Assembly: GCA_947579605.1 (NCBI GenBank)
Contig: OX388305.1
Coordinates: 28,285,542-28,349,541 of the forward strand
Direction: 5' to 3'
Source: Athripsodes cinereus
Lineage: Eukaryota; Arthropoda; Insecta; Trichoptera; Leptoceridae
Length of the DNA: 64,000 bases
The notes beneath the pieces were generated by a model, which saw only the letters and a program-made list of their open reading frames with translations, made no database searches and had not been told where the DNA came from. Positions within the stretch are counted from its first letter, which is position 1, and the number at the start of each line of letters is the position of its first letter. Below, piece after piece: positions 13,473 to 24,823 of the stretch. The position numbers and the translations under genes were made by a program.

Positions 13473-13743
13473 ATTATATTATTAATACTACTATACCATC
13501 ACGGCATATCCCACAAGTGGGGTAGCCAGCAGACCAGCTGCATGTAAGAAACATGCAAACTGTCTTCTGCGTGCCAATATACAATGAGGACATTCAGGAT
13601 GGGTGGCAAACCTCATCGCTGAATTTAAGATGTAAAATGTCTTAATTTTTTCGAACACCTGCCTTTTACAGGACACTCGAAAACTTACGGAGAAGAGTGG
13701 AAGACCAATTCTTTACCGGGTGCTCCACGGGATTATATTATTA
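13473..13743 (-). mobile_element. Element Z, apparently complete copy with 12-bp target duplication
   Basis: The 247-bp element at 13485-13731 is flanked by perfect 12-bp direct repeats, ATTATATTATTA at 13473-13484 and 13732-13743, as expected for retroposition. Read on the minus strand it starts CCCGTGGAGCACCCGG, contains TTCAGCGATGAGGTTTGCC in the middle, and ends GCTACCCCACTTGTGGGA then a CCGTGATGGTATAGTA tail. The tail closely resembles the 3' end of LINE-A (CTACCCCACTTGGGACACGG then CGTGAGGGTATAGTATAG). No tRNA-type A or B box is obvious in its 5' part. The 61-codon frame across it is incidental. It is best read as a short non-autonomous retroposon that borrows the LINE-A tail. Confidence 0.8.
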
Positions 13744-13959
13744 TGTATTTTTCAATAAATGTGTGTATCTATTGTATATGTATGTGTATTTGTATTTTTG
13801 GCTATTCTTATAATAAATAAAAAAACGACGGCAAGTCACACAAAATTTGTGATTCCCACACTTAATGAGTTGGCAAAGCGGACTAACTTAATCCGATAAT
13901 TATTTAAGTAATTTTTCCATACTAATGAAAAAGTAAAACATTCGAGATGGGGTTCTCAC
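13744..13959. other. Short spacer with no feature
   Basis: AT-rich sequence between two Z copies. It contains a second occurrence of AATAAATGTGTGTA (13754-13767), also present at 13458-13471. Confidence 0.4.
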
Positions 13960-14135
13960 TTTCAATCTTTTCAGTAAGTTTTCGATTGTCCTGTAAAAGG
14001 CTGTTGTTTGTCAAACATTTCACAACAAAACATTTTGTATCTTCAATTCAGCGATGAGGTATGCCTTTTATCCTAAATGTCTTAACTTTGGCACGAGGAA
14101 GATGACTTGTATGTTTGTGTAGTTGGTGGGAAACG
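13960..14135 (+). mobile_element. Element Z, diverged copy
   Basis: The Z order is retained: GTAAGTTTTCGATTGTCCTG, then TTCAGCGATGAGGTATGCC, then TTTGGCACGAGGAAGATGAC. It faces the 13485-13731 copy head to head. The 3' terminus carrying the LINE-A-like tail is not clear here. Confidence 0.65.
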
Positions 14136-15275
14136 CCATGAAGGCGTGAATGCATCAAAGGGAAATAATATTACTTATAGTCGTTCATAAAATTTGTCAA
14201 AATGCAAATCAGGAGCCCTGTGGGTATGCTATAAAATAGAATTGTGTATTTATGAATAAGTCAGTTTATTTGTGGTAGCGCAATTCGACAGTGAATTTTA
14301 TGTTTTTGACAATACGGTGAGCAGCTGTCTCTTTGTTAATCAAAACAAATTGGGTCACAGTATAATTATTTGCAAATGGTGAAAGAATACTGACTGGTTA
14401 GTAAACAATCAAAGTTGTATTTCAAATCACCTCTGAAAATATTTTTTGGCCGTTAATTAATTCCCATTTTTAATTTTCTCGAGAGAAAATAAATAATCTT
14501 TCTATCTATACTATCACGGCAGAATAATTATTAGATTTTATTATTTACGTCATCTTTTTTGTGCTACAGAAAAAATATAAGTAAGGGTGGGCTACAATAT
14601 CGTTGAATTGCAAATGCTAGATATCTCTATAATGTCTCAAAAATACATAGGTATCTTTAACATGAAAATCGAAAATTTAAAAAAATATCTTTATTATCAT
14701 CACATTGTCTTGCACAAATGAAATAACCAATAAACTTACTACATGAGCATACCTACATGTCTTCCTCTTTGTGCCAAAAAATGAAAATACTCAACAAGAT
14801 GATGATGTAAAGACATTCCGGGAGCTTTCATAAAAGGGTGGAAAATCCGTTATATTATGCAGGCCATACTACGGAAAAATTATATTGGAAAATGCGGTAG
14901 GTCTTTCTATTCTCTTCTCGGACGTAGATCATAATTTTGGTCACATCTCCTGTTTGATAAATGAAAATGGGAAACAATGTCCATAATAAACAATTCATTA
15001 TTTTAAATGAAGGTCACTTTATCTTGTCAAGAACTGAAATACTAAATAATTCAATGAGATATTTATATAACCTGTCCCATCTTGGAAATAGAGCCTTATT
15101 ACTTCATAATCCAACATTATTTTTGGATAAACACAAATACGATAGTGACTTAATTTCTCTTAATATATTTATTTATATTATATAAACAAATCATGGCACT
15201 AACCTCTTACATGTAGAATAAGCGAATAATTTGATGAGATGGAATAATTTCCTGTTTTAAGTTACGTGGTCCTTT
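14136..15275. other. Gene-free AT-rich stretch
   Basis: The 74-codon frame at 14961-15185 has no recognisable domain, no codon bias unlike its surroundings and no splice context that I can see, so it is not called as a gene. Confidence 0.5.
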
Positions 15276-15388
15276 TATAGTGATAATCTCGCCACTGCAC
15301 ATCGTCCTAGTATTTTAAATTTTATATTGTTTTGTTAACACTGTTATATAATGATGATGCGCTAAAAGAATAGATAAATAAATAAAAG
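15276..15388 (+). mobile_element. Short repeat family V, copy 1
   Basis: About 113 bp matching the reverse complement of 17337-17449 at nearly 90 percent by eye. Shared blocks are TAGTGATAATCTCGCCACTG, TAAATTTTATATTGTTTTG and AACACTGTTATATAATGATG, and both copies end in an AATAAATAAA-type tail. The tail and orientation suggest the 3' end of a retroposon. No coding sequence is recognisable. Confidence 0.7.
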
Positions 15389-16949
15389 AAAAATAAGGAA
15401 AACCTATGACACAATGAAATCCAATAATGATTTAGCATTCTTTGTTTCTCACCGTAATCTATTTAATCTTATGAAAATAGTATTTCAATTATTTTTCATC
15501 TTTGCTGGACGTAGGTCTTATATTAAAATCATCAGTCATTCTCTTCTGAAATCTACTCATTATTTATTACCCAGATTTCAAGATTCATTTAATAATTTAA
15601 CTGAAGTATTTTATAATGTGCTATATCTCGGTGCATTTGATGTATTAAGTTCTATTATCCATGCAAAAGCGTTCGGGGATACATAAAGTAGATAATGGAC
15701 ATAAGTAAACTAGATACATGTAGGTATCATGCAATTAAATATTTGATATCGTGTCGTGTGTGCTGTATGTAAACACGGTCGTGTATGAAGCTGTCGTTAC
15801 TCCATCGTATGAGTCGGTATTGGATGGAATGTTTGAATAAGAATTATTTCACTCGACATTGTTGGTGTTTGTGTTTCAGAGATTGCGAGATTATGTTTGA
15901 AATTCAAACAGTACGCAGGTTGTTATTTGTATTTCAATACGCTCACAGAAAACGAAGAAACATTTTGTTGTATTTGATTTTCGATTAAAGAGATGAGAAA
16001 TATGACGAAAGGAAATCAAGCGGATGAATAAATATTTATAATCTTTCAAATTTATTAATGTTGTATAGAAAGTTAGGTATATTTCTTATATTACCAAAGG
16101 TTTATTGACACAACGCAATGTAATAATATACATCTGTGAACGAAGATTAGATTGATTTTACGAGTAGGTATATACCGAAACAAAATAAAAATACTAAATA
16201 AAAATAAGTACATATTGTTTTCCATTTCAGAATCGGTATAATTTATTTTTGTATACTGCTTCCATTGTATACAAGAAACAATAAATATAAATAAAAAAAA
16301 ATAATTTAATGTCCCATCAAACCGAAGTTATTATTCCTGAACATTTTTTTACTTTTACTTGACAAATAAAAGAAAATAATATGTGATATTATAATAGTTG
16401 AGTATATGTATTAATAAAATCAAATGTAGTTATATTATCGAGGATTTTCGTTTCTAAATGTTATTGTTTTCATTTACATTAACACATATTTTTGTACACA
16501 TCACATTGGCTTAGAGCTGTAATGATCCCAGAAGAGTGTGATACATTTTCAATAATAGCATTATTTATAATAGTGATGAAAATAACCTAAAAATATGAAA
16601 TGACAAAGTGATATCCTTCACTGCATAGTAAAGAGGAAAGGTGTAAAGTTCCGGCTCATAAATAAAGTATCTAATTATGCTCAACTTTGTCAAAACCAAA
16701 TATTCTAGATTAGGTAGGTAATCAGTGCGGTATATCCACACTTCATTTAAATATAGAATAGAATAGAATCGTTAATAATAATGCCTTCCGATTGTATTTC
16801 AGGATTCCACTAAATTGAAAAAAAAACGACAGACTTTATGATAAAAAGTTATTCACATGAGAAGAAAAAGTACATTTTGAAATGAAAGAGTTTAACTTTT
16901 TCTCAAATATCAAAACAGATCGTTTAGAAAAACGGTAAATTTTGAGTTA
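15389..16949. other. Gene-free AT-rich stretch
   Basis: Frames at 15414-15686 and 15785-15988 look like chance. At 15880 an acceptor-like GTTTGTGTTTCAG is followed by a 32-codon open frame; without a donor, homologue or partner exon it is left uncalled. Confidence 0.45.
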
Positions 16950-17062
16950 GATAGAACTGATCGTGCCTTTACGATAAACTTGCCCTCTTGCATTTTTCTG
17001 TAAAATTGAATGTTTTGTGATCAATATACAGTTAATAATGTTTGAATAAATATAAGAAAAAA
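16950..17062 (+). mobile_element. Short repeat family U, copy 1
   Basis: GATCGTGCCTTTACGATAAAC followed by TTGCCCTCTTG, then GATCAATATACAGTTAATAA and GAATAAATA. The same order of blocks occurs at 36130, 53275 and 61060, all on the plus strand. The AATAAATA end suggests a retroposon 3' terminus. Confidence 0.6.
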
Positions 17063-17336
17063 TAACACCATCATTGGTGAAGGTCATAAAAAAAACATAT
17101 TTTACGATTTTTTTAATTCTTTTGTTACACATAATGAAACTTTGTATTCTATAATATCTCCATATAATATTATATTAATGATATAACAAAATGAAAGAAA
17201 ATACGTAAGAGATTCTATTACAATTATTATACGAAATTTATTTCTTCCTAGCCGTCCGTTTTATAGAACGAAAGATTTAAAAATAGATTGAAAAATATTG
17301 GTGATTATTATAAATAAATGAGTAAAAAGCTGATAA
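17063..17336. other. AT-rich spacer with no feature
   Basis: Nothing recognisable between family U and family V copies. Confidence 0.4.
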
Positions 17337-17449
17337 ATAAATTATATTTATTTATTCTTTTTGCTCATCTTCATTATATAACAGTGTTAAAAAAACAATA
17401 TAAAATTAAAAAAAACTAGGACGATAGCAGTGGCGAGATTATCACTAGG
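17337..17449 (-). mobile_element. Short repeat family V, copy 2 (inverted)
   Basis: Reverse-oriented partner of the copy at 15276-15388, with the AATAAATAAAT-type tail at the low-coordinate end. The perfect core is the 21 bases at 17427-17447. The two copies stand about 2 kb apart as an inverted pair. Confidence 0.7.
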
Positions 17450-17958
17450 TATATACATGCATCTAGAAAATTCTGGTCAGAGACGTGTGGTAATATAATG
17501 AACTTAACAATTTTGTTATTACGTTTGTATTTTAATAATGTAATAATATTTGTTCGATTGGTAAGATTATTACGTAAGATTATTTTATTACCAATCAAAG
17601 CTGACTACGTGTATTTGACATAATGCTCCTAAGGGAGCTTTAGAATGACGTGCGTTGAATTTATTACATTTTTTTCGTAGAAAAGCTAAGATTGCTATTG
17701 ACAAATGTACAACACAAACTTACGAATCGTTTCAGTTGTTGAATTGTAAAGGTTAAAAAATTGTACAAGGCTATGTTAAAAGTTAACAATTTATATTAAA
17801 AGCAAAAGTGAAAGGATATATAATACTTATATCTTAGATTAAATTAAAAAAATATTACATTGGAATAATAATATGTTTTTTCAATATGGAATATTTTAAC
17901 ACGAAAATTATCGATGTAACAATAACGGGATAAATTTTTGTTGTGTTTTAATCTTTAT
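17450..17958. other. Gene-free AT-rich stretch
   Basis: No reading frame, family or structure is supported. A small inverted match (TTGGTAATAAAATAATC against GATTATTTTATTACCAA) lies within 17580-17600. Confidence 0.4.
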
Positions 17959-18190
17959 TTAAACTTTTACCGTTATTCCCACAATTGGGGAAGCTAGTGG
18001 ATTTACCCGTTCTAATGAACATAAGGGTTGTAATCTCTGTGCTAAAAAATAATTTATTCAGTATGAGTGATATGCTTCGTTGTCGAATCAAAGATGTTAA
18101 ATGTTTTATAAGCGAATACTTTACCTTTCTACCTTTTTGGTGATACTCAAAAATATGGGGAAACTTAAGAAAAGAATAGAAGAACTTCAT
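17959..18190 (-). mobile_element. Element Z-like copy, strongly diverged
   Basis: TTATTCCCACAATTGGGGAAGC at the low-coordinate end corresponds to the CACAAGTGGGGTAGCC end of Z, and GATACTCAAAAATATGGGG with AGAATAGAAGAACTTC at the other end to its 5' part. An 80-codon minus frame across it is incidental. Confidence 0.5.
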
Positions 18191-18329
18191 TTTTAATGAT
18201 TTTGCTTGTTTGTGAATTAAAACATTTTAACATCAACATTTTATGTTAAAAAATTCAAACAAATTGGAAATAACTATATTAATCATAATTTCATCGAATG
18301 TTGTTTATGTAATATACAATTATAAATGC

Positions 18330-18600
18330 AGACAGGGTGTCTTGCGATATTTCGGACACATTACGAGAAGGGAGAACCTGATAGATCGATAATAACGGGT
18401 GCAGTGGATCGGAGGCGTGGAAGGGGCCAAGTACCAGCAAAATGGAGCTACCAAATTATGATGGCCACACAGAGCTCGCTACATGGCGCTCAGCACTTGG
18501 CGTAGGATCGCTCGATGTGGAGACGAATGGTTTAGACTTTAGAGAACAATGCATAGAACAATGCATGATGGTCATGATCATTGGAAAATGTCGTCATCTC
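18330..18600 (+). mobile_element. LINE-D 3' end
   Basis: Conceptual translation gives VLRYFGHITRRENLIDR, then in the next frame ITGAVDRRRGRGQVPAKWSY and SLHGAQHLA. This is the C-terminal tail of an insect endonuclease/reverse-transcriptase (RYFGH..RREN, R.RGR...RWSDQI, SLHxALxxAED). Frameshifts and a stop show decay. The second copy at 54498-54775 keeps the HDGHDPQD terminus, which is degraded here (GCATGATGGTCATGATCATTG). Confidence 0.85.
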
Positions 18601-19371
18601 CGTCGTATTATTATATCGTGTAATGTAGGAGACGCTTCTTATGTATCTATACTTGCTGTTAACGTAAATGTTTGCGGTTAATATAAAGTTCAAGAATGTG
18701 GAAAAATCGACACTTTATGTTGCTTCCCGAAATCCGATTTGCTGCCTGGAATGACTTTCATGGGTAAAATAAAATTTTCATATACATACATACATAATCA
18801 AATACATAATACACCCGCTAGTCAAATCTGCATTGCAGAGGATATAATCACAAACACATCGTGACGTCATTTGAATGTATCTTTGAATGGAAAATTAATA
18901 ATACACGATGTTTTTAAATTGATACAATTTATTTTTTCGACACCCTTGATTTTTTCATCTCAAAAATGAATTCTGAAATGGCGTTAAAAGCATGAGGGAG
19001 AATTCAAGTATAAAAAATAAATAAGGGATGTCCCTAGTTATGTGAATACGTTCGAATAAAAATTAACTAGTGAATTATCCAATTTAAATTTCTAGGTGTT
19101 CTATCTCTTTACATTCTATGTATTAAAGAATTATAAAATCATTATTCAATCAAGCACCTGTGAAACGAAAAATTCTTTTACAGATTTTTACGTGGTAGAA
19201 ACGTATTTTTGTTTTGTAAGAGAGAGGTATTCGAATGATTAAAAAGTTTTCCACCTCGTCTCAAAGCTGAAGCAATTGTCACTAACATATTTAATGGAAG
19301 TATAAATTTAATATTTGGAAGTTGGTTTTGTTTGAACAAAATGTGAGGAAATCCTTATCCCTAAAGTTTTG
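18601..19371. other. Gene-free AT-rich stretch
   Basis: No coding or repeat feature is recognised. Confidence 0.45.
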
Positions 19372-19556
19372 TTCTCACACTCCCGAATTTTTCTTGCCCT
19401 GTTATGGAGTTTCACCCTCCCAGCGTATCGATCCAACGGAGCAGCAGTGTGAGAAGAGGGGTCCATACCTGTTGCTAGGCTTACCACCCACGCATGGGAG
19501 CCCTCCATTGCTAACAAAAGGAGAATATTGTTGCTTTTGTTTGCCTCGGGATTAAA
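19372..19556. repeat. GC-rich block, probable old mobile-element relic
   Basis: About 185 bp are far richer in GC than the flanks, and open frames run through both strands (19322-19555 plus, 19308-19625 minus). The minus frame reads MEGSHAWVVSLATG then LDRYAGRVKLHNRARKIREC. No splice sites fit cleanly and no domain is recognised. An abrupt GC block like this in AT-rich DNA suggests a transposon fragment rather than a host exon, but the family is unknown. Confidence 0.4.
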
Positions 19557-19855
19557 GGAGAACGATTTTATAATAAAGAAGATATGTCTGAAAGTATTGA
19601 ATATAAGAACATACGCGTCGTACAAATATTATTTAAGCATGTCAAAATTTTCGAGATCCGTTTTTATCTCATTGATAAATATTTCTAGAAAACAATACAC
19701 GCTATAAATAAAAACATGAAATTGATATTTTATCATCAATATAATATTTATATTTTAGATTGGTACCTATATAAATTAGACTTTAAAATGAGAATAACAT
19801 GTACTCTTAAATAAGCTATGAGAAGTAAAAAAATACTTAGAAAGATATTTTTTTA

Positions 19856-20135
19856 ATCTCTCTCTCTCTGGTTTCAATCCTGGGATTGGTTTGCAGCAAT
19901 TATCTCTTTAATTCTTCTCCTCCACTCCTCCCTGTCTTGTGCGGTTCTTTTGAATTCTGCATATGATGAGCAGCGCATGTCTACCAGCAGGTCCTCCAGG
20001 TACTCTCGGCGTGGGCGTCCCCTAGAGTTTGTCCCCTCGGTCATACCGGTCATACCCTCCATTACGGCATGCAAGAGGCCTTCTTGTCGTATTACATGGC
20101 CGATCCACCTTGCACGCCTTTCTGACAAAATCTTA
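19856..20135 (-). mobile_element. LINE-W 3' end
   Basis: The minus frame at 19874-20128 encodes RRARWIGHVIRQEGLLHAVM, then TNSRGRPRREYLEDLLVD, then SYAEFKRTAQDREEWRRRIK and a short C-terminus ANQSQD. This is the post-RT tail of a non-LTR retrotransposon polyprotein. The element ends in an (AG)n tail, seen as TCTCTCTCTCTC at about 19859-19868. It is 5'-truncated. A second copy is at 50650-50915. Confidence 0.85.
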
Positions 20136-20220
20136 AATCAGACATAAACCATTTTATATATACACCTATGTAAAAATTGATAGGTAAAAAACGTGGATTC
20201 CACTTTTTGGTACATTTTTG

Positions 20221-20345
20221 AGTGTTCTGTAAACGGCGAGTATTCGTAAAACATTACGTTTTAAGACATTTTACCTTATGGTTCAGCGATGAGGTTTGCC
20301 ACTCATCCTGCATGTTTTTAAATTTATTGGCACCGAGAAGACGTA
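20221..20345 (+). mobile_element. Element Z, central fragment
   Basis: TGTTCTGTAAACGGCGAGTATTCG, then ACATTTTACCTTATGGTTCAG, CGATGAGGTTTGCCACTCATC and TTGGCACCGAGAAGAC follow the middle of Z in order. The 3' tail is absent. Confidence 0.7.
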
Positions 20346-22137
20346 TTACATATTTATTAAAAGAAATTTGTTCGCTGATAATAAATAAATTGGAATAATA
20401 AATAAAAAAAAAAAACACAGATTACCGGGCTTGTGAGAGATGCCGCAATGGAATGTTGAATATAGTTTTGAAACTTAGATCACGTATAAAGATAGTTTCA
20501 AATATGAAAGAATATTAATAAATATGCCTTTCCGAAGCACCACCAAACATTTTATAATTAATATGATTTCATGATTTTAGCCTAAAAACTTTAAAATATT
20601 TCACGAAAAAGTAAAAACTATAGGAACAATATTAAGAAAACATTGTTATATAATAAAAACAAAATTTTCACAATACAAACTAATGCACCTATCAGCTAAT
20701 GCGAGTATATAAATAAAATGTGTACATAGCAAAAAAGATCTACATTTACCCATATCAGATGGTTAACTCCCTTTCACAATACATCGTACATCGTTCATGA
20801 CAAGTATGTCAGAAGATTAGAAATATGAGAAAAAGTGATACAATTAATACAAAATTTCTTCATACGGAAGACCCATGTTTTTGTGAGTAGTGATTAAAGG
20901 ACATAATATGAAAATAACGAAATTACATCGAAATGAAAAAATATTTTTTGTAAAAATCAAAACGTAAATTTCAATTGTTCACTACGCTTTTCAAGCTCCA
21001 TTTAAAAGTTAGCTAGTTCAAAATAAGTTGCCACATTTTACTCGGCAAAAGCAAATTTTGATTTATATCCATACATCCACTAAACACTTATGGATTAAAA
21101 ACTTAATTTTTCGGTAATAATTTTTATCAAAATATCGTTATCTACATATGTTAAGCTGTTGTACTGTTTATTGTATTACAGTATTTAAAATTCAAAATAA
21201 TTCCAATACGTTGTCTGGAGAACTTGTGAACATTTTGAATGGAATATTTAATTGTGCTTGAAATGTAACTTATTTGTTCTTCATCTAAATATAGTTATGT
21301 TATTATGTTATTATTATGTCAAAGTTGTTTTAAATAAATAAATGAAAAATAACCCACATGTTTGTATTGGAGTTCATAATTAATTATTCTACTAATACTT
21401 TCCAGGAATATGTTATGTATGGGTAACTTTGTTAGATGACAATAACTATTAGAGTTTGTGAAGTGTTTCAAAAGTTTGTGTTAAGACGATTTTGAAAAGT
21501 TGTCACAACTATAATTAAGTGAAATGTAGTTATAGAAAGTTTAATTTATATATGCATCATATACCTAAATCGAACGAAAAAAATTAGAGATGATTCCTAT
21601 GTATCCATTATCACCTTTTAATAATATCATTAAATTTTCCAAGGAAAGTTAATTATTTATCATAAGTCTTTCAAAATAGTCTTTAGTAAATTTATTGTAT
21701 CGGTGTATACGTAAGTAGAATTCCATAATTCGATAAATTCAATCAAGTGTTTCTTCCTTCTATAAATTATTGACTACGAGAGAGACGTTTTTATTAAAGT
21801 TCTCATATAGAATATTCGTTTAGCTTACAAATAAAGAGAGTAAAAAGGATATTTATTTGCATAACTGGAACTGTCGATCATATACTATTTAAATAGTATT
21901 TAGGAAATATTGGTGACCTGACATTCGACGACAACCTGATGTTAAAGATAATGTATAAATTAATATCCATGAAATTTTATAATTTTTATTTATTTATTTA
22001 TTCTTTAATCACAAAACATTTTTTTTTTTTGAGATTCAAACTAAATTAAAACAATCAATATTCAGAGGGTGAGTTTATAGCAAAGGCGCGATCTCTTCCA
22101 ACTAACCCATTTTTTTAATTGTGTTCAATTACAATTA
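20346..22137. other. Gene-free AT-rich stretch
   Basis: No coding sequence or recognisable repeat was found apart from short A- and T-runs. TTTATTTATTTATTC at 21986-22000 may be a retroposon tail with no recognisable body. Confidence 0.45.
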
Positions 22138-22308
22138 GTTCGTTGGTAACCTGGAGGTAGAGTCTCGGCCTCGTGAACAAGGGGTCCGTGGTTCGATACC
22201 AGGTGCCGGTAAACTCCCCTTTTACGACACAAGATTTTAGTAGCTTACTGTGAAAGGTATATAAGGTTGTACTTGAGTTTAACACAAAACCCAGATATAT
22301 CTTAAAAA
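22138..22308 (+). mobile_element. tRNA-derived SINE, copy 1
   Basis: The head has tRNA-like internal promoter boxes: an A-box-like segment in GTAACCTGGAGGTAGAGTC and a B-box-like GTGGTTCGATACC. The body continues AGGTGCCGGTAAACTCCCC, then a stem pairing the C-tract with GTGAAAGG, then AACCCAGATATATC and an A-run. Four further copies share this order. The head cannot be a working tRNA because it lacks a proper acceptor stem and leads into a non-tRNA body. Confidence 0.88.
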
Positions 22309-24352
22309 AATCATTAAATACAATACCAACATCTATTTTATAATCTTCTGCCTTCTTTTATTACAAGTGCAAGACGAATGATAGACATATATCAGTCTAC
22401 ATTAATATGTTAATTTGTGCCTGATTGTGTGAGCCCTAGTGAAATATTCCATTTATCACTTGATGTGCTTAGCTGGCATCAATGTCAGTAAAACCACTAA
22501 GTAAATGTATACAAAAGCGTTTGTCAATAGTTAGTAAGCTCTTCGTATTAATTGTGAAACATGTGTAAGCTGTAGGTAATATAATGAAACTATTTACCCA
22601 AGAGATAAGTACCATTAATGATACCTTAGAAATAATAATTATTGGATTGCTTAGTTCCTAAATCACTTGCAAACGAGTGGATGATCTTGAGAAGAATAGG
22701 GTAGAATAGAATACAATTGATTGATTCCTTGATTAGATAGCGTAAACCTGACAAGGTATATTAATAATATGAGTTATTAAAACATGATTACTACCTCATG
22801 GTTGGGATGAAAATGTTAATACATTATTTAGAGCAAACGTATTTAGGTCTTAATTGAGCTAAATCGAATTCAATATTGTGAAGCTTTCAAAATCCAATCA
22901 TTAGTTTATTTTTACTGACGTGCACCGAAAGTATTTATAACTTGGTTTAATTGACTGAATTAGTTATTCTACCCACATAGGTACTAGTAATATTAGCAAA
23001 TTTGTCGATAGAAAATGTGGGGTAACGTGTTACGTACTAGAATATTATACAAAAAAATATGGAAGGGGCAAAAGTCTGTTACAGAAAGTATTGAAAATTA
23101 TTAAAATTATGTTTGAAATTAAAAAGTGGTGAATTTTAGAAGTATGAAATCCTACAAATATTATAGCACAGGATTTCAATATTATAGAAAGTACGAGTCC
23201 TTGAATACAATGAGTAATTTTTGTATTAGGTACCTATCAACTATTTGAGTATAAATCAAATGATCCTATATTTTTTTACAAAGCAAACAACTGAGTTCTA
23301 CTGAAAAACAAGCAAAAAGTCGTATTCTAATTGCTGCACAAAAATATGAAACACAAGCAAGAAAAATGCAGCACCAACAAAATATTGCGAATCAGGAAAA
23401 ATTTTTTTTTTTAAATAAATTTGCCTACTAAGCTTGCTACTGAATGAAGTTTTTTCATTTTTTGTGTGGTTGGTCCGATGTTGTGGAACAAAATTCCCTT
23501 TGACTTGCAAAGTCTGAAGAGTGTGGACCAAAACAGGGTTATAGACTATTGGTCAGGAGGTGTTTTGATTCATGAATGGGGCCTTGTGGTGGTTTTTACT
23601 CAAAACGGTGCATATTAATAGAAATGTATAGTTATTATTATTATTTCATATTGTATTATATATAGCCTTTGAATAATCAAGAAATTTGAAACCATTTGAT
23701 GAAAATTGGTCAGTTATAAGAGATATCGAGGCTTTTTGATTCTGGCGATTGTTAAGTTATTTAGTATGGTCATGGGATCCCAGTAAACTCTTTCAAGTGA
23801 CTGCTTCGTAAAATTCAAGGGTATTTATACTGGTAGGAGGGGTACTCCATTTAATTAGATAAGGATAGAAAGACGTTTCTTGAATCGTATTATTAAACTT
23901 AATCCCATTTAGTGGAGAGAAACTGCAAACGGATTTTATTTAATTTGGGATAGTGTATACTTTGTGTATCAGATTTCTTTTCAAAATGAAACAATGTAAA
24001 GACATTATTGAAACCTTACCATTATAGACTGTATATAAATAAAAATATATCAAGTATGTAATATAACAAACTTGGTATTTGTTTCCAGGAAATACTTTTT
24101 TGTTTCCAGGAAATGCTTTTGGTAGCTTATACATTTTTATCTAATAATATTATTTAAATGGTTGTTGGAAATAGAAAAACCAAAATATATATTTAAACCC
24201 CTTCCACTCATATATTGTATTTTGCACTCACTATAATATATAATAATATATAATATAATGCTAATATATTATATAATAAGCAACAAATGAAAAAAATATT
24301 GTTTGTGAGTATTCTTCGATAGTAAAATGAAATATACCCAGGTTATATCTTA
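22309..24352. other. Gene-free AT-rich stretch
   Basis: No gene is supported. GTTTCCAGGAAATACTTT and GTTTCCAGGAAATGCTTT form a small direct repeat at 24080-24120. A run of AT dinucleotides and trinucleotides lies at 24233-24283. Confidence 0.45.
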
Positions 24353-24638
24353 TATGCCTCTTCTTTTTCTTCCTCTTTTAATAGATCTGTTTCTATGGCG
24401 TCGAGGTCTCCTGGGACACAGAGCTCTAGCTGTCTCACCATCTCTTTGCAGGTGTTTCAGGTTGGCGAATTCCCGTTGGCACATTGTTTGTGGAGGGAGT
24501 CTATCATCGCTCATTCGTTCTAAGTGGTTGCGCTAGAAGTGTTTCTGATTCTGTCCCTCAGTGTTTTGTCCAGAATATCGCGGAGTGTCTTCATTTCGGA
24601 AGTTTGCAATAGTGATATGGTTCTATTTGTGTTAGCCC
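24353..24638 (-). mobile_element. LINE-X, 3' part of an interrupted copy
   Basis: The minus strand reads IKSRANTNRTISLL then QTSEMKTLRDILDKTLRDRI, the segment just after the RT domain in insect LINEs (TTEMKTLR..GKTLRDRIRN). It continues through a degraded region to CCATAGAAACAGATC and a GAAGAAAAAGAAGAGG tail. A plus-strand relative at 37022-37215 shares the terminal 190 bp. The copy is split by the LINE-Y insertion at 24649-24813. Confidence 0.85.
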
Positions 24639-24823
24639 TCGATTTTATCATCATCATCGCCCTCAACGCTCCTCCCGGGAGCACAGGACAGAAACCAGCC
24701 TCCTCCATTCAGAGCGTCTCTGTGCCAATTGCGTCACCTCTTTCCACGACATTCCTTGCGCTCTGATATCGTTGCCATAGGAACGGTGTATTGTGAAAGA
24801 AGGACGCCCGACGTCGACTTTAT
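24639..24823 (-). mobile_element. LINE-Y 3' end nested in LINE-X, with target duplication
   Basis: The insert itself is 24649-24813, flanked by TCGATTTTAT (24639-24648) and TCGACTTTAT (24814-24823), a 10-bp target duplication with one mismatch. On the minus strand it encodes RPSFTIHRSYGNDIRAQGMS followed by WKEVTQLAQRR and WRRLVSVLCSRE-like sequence, then ends in a (GAT)n tail. Other copies are at 25745-25985 and 49128-49460. The insertion is severely 5'-truncated. Confidence 0.88.

Noticed and set aside
15414..15686. 90-codon plus-strand gene
   Set aside because: No domain, AT-driven composition, no start or splice context; likely a chance frame.
15880..15985. Terminal exon after GTTTGTGTTTCAG
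   Set aside because: Only 32 codons, no conserved feature, and an acceptor-like match is expected often in T-rich DNA.
22138..22210. tRNA gene
   Set aside because: A- and B-box-like sequences are present but no acceptor stem closes, and five dispersed copies continue into the same non-tRNA body, so it is a SINE head.
24520..24766. Overlapping plus- and minus-strand small genes
   Set aside because: These are frames through the nested LINE-X and LINE-Y remnants.
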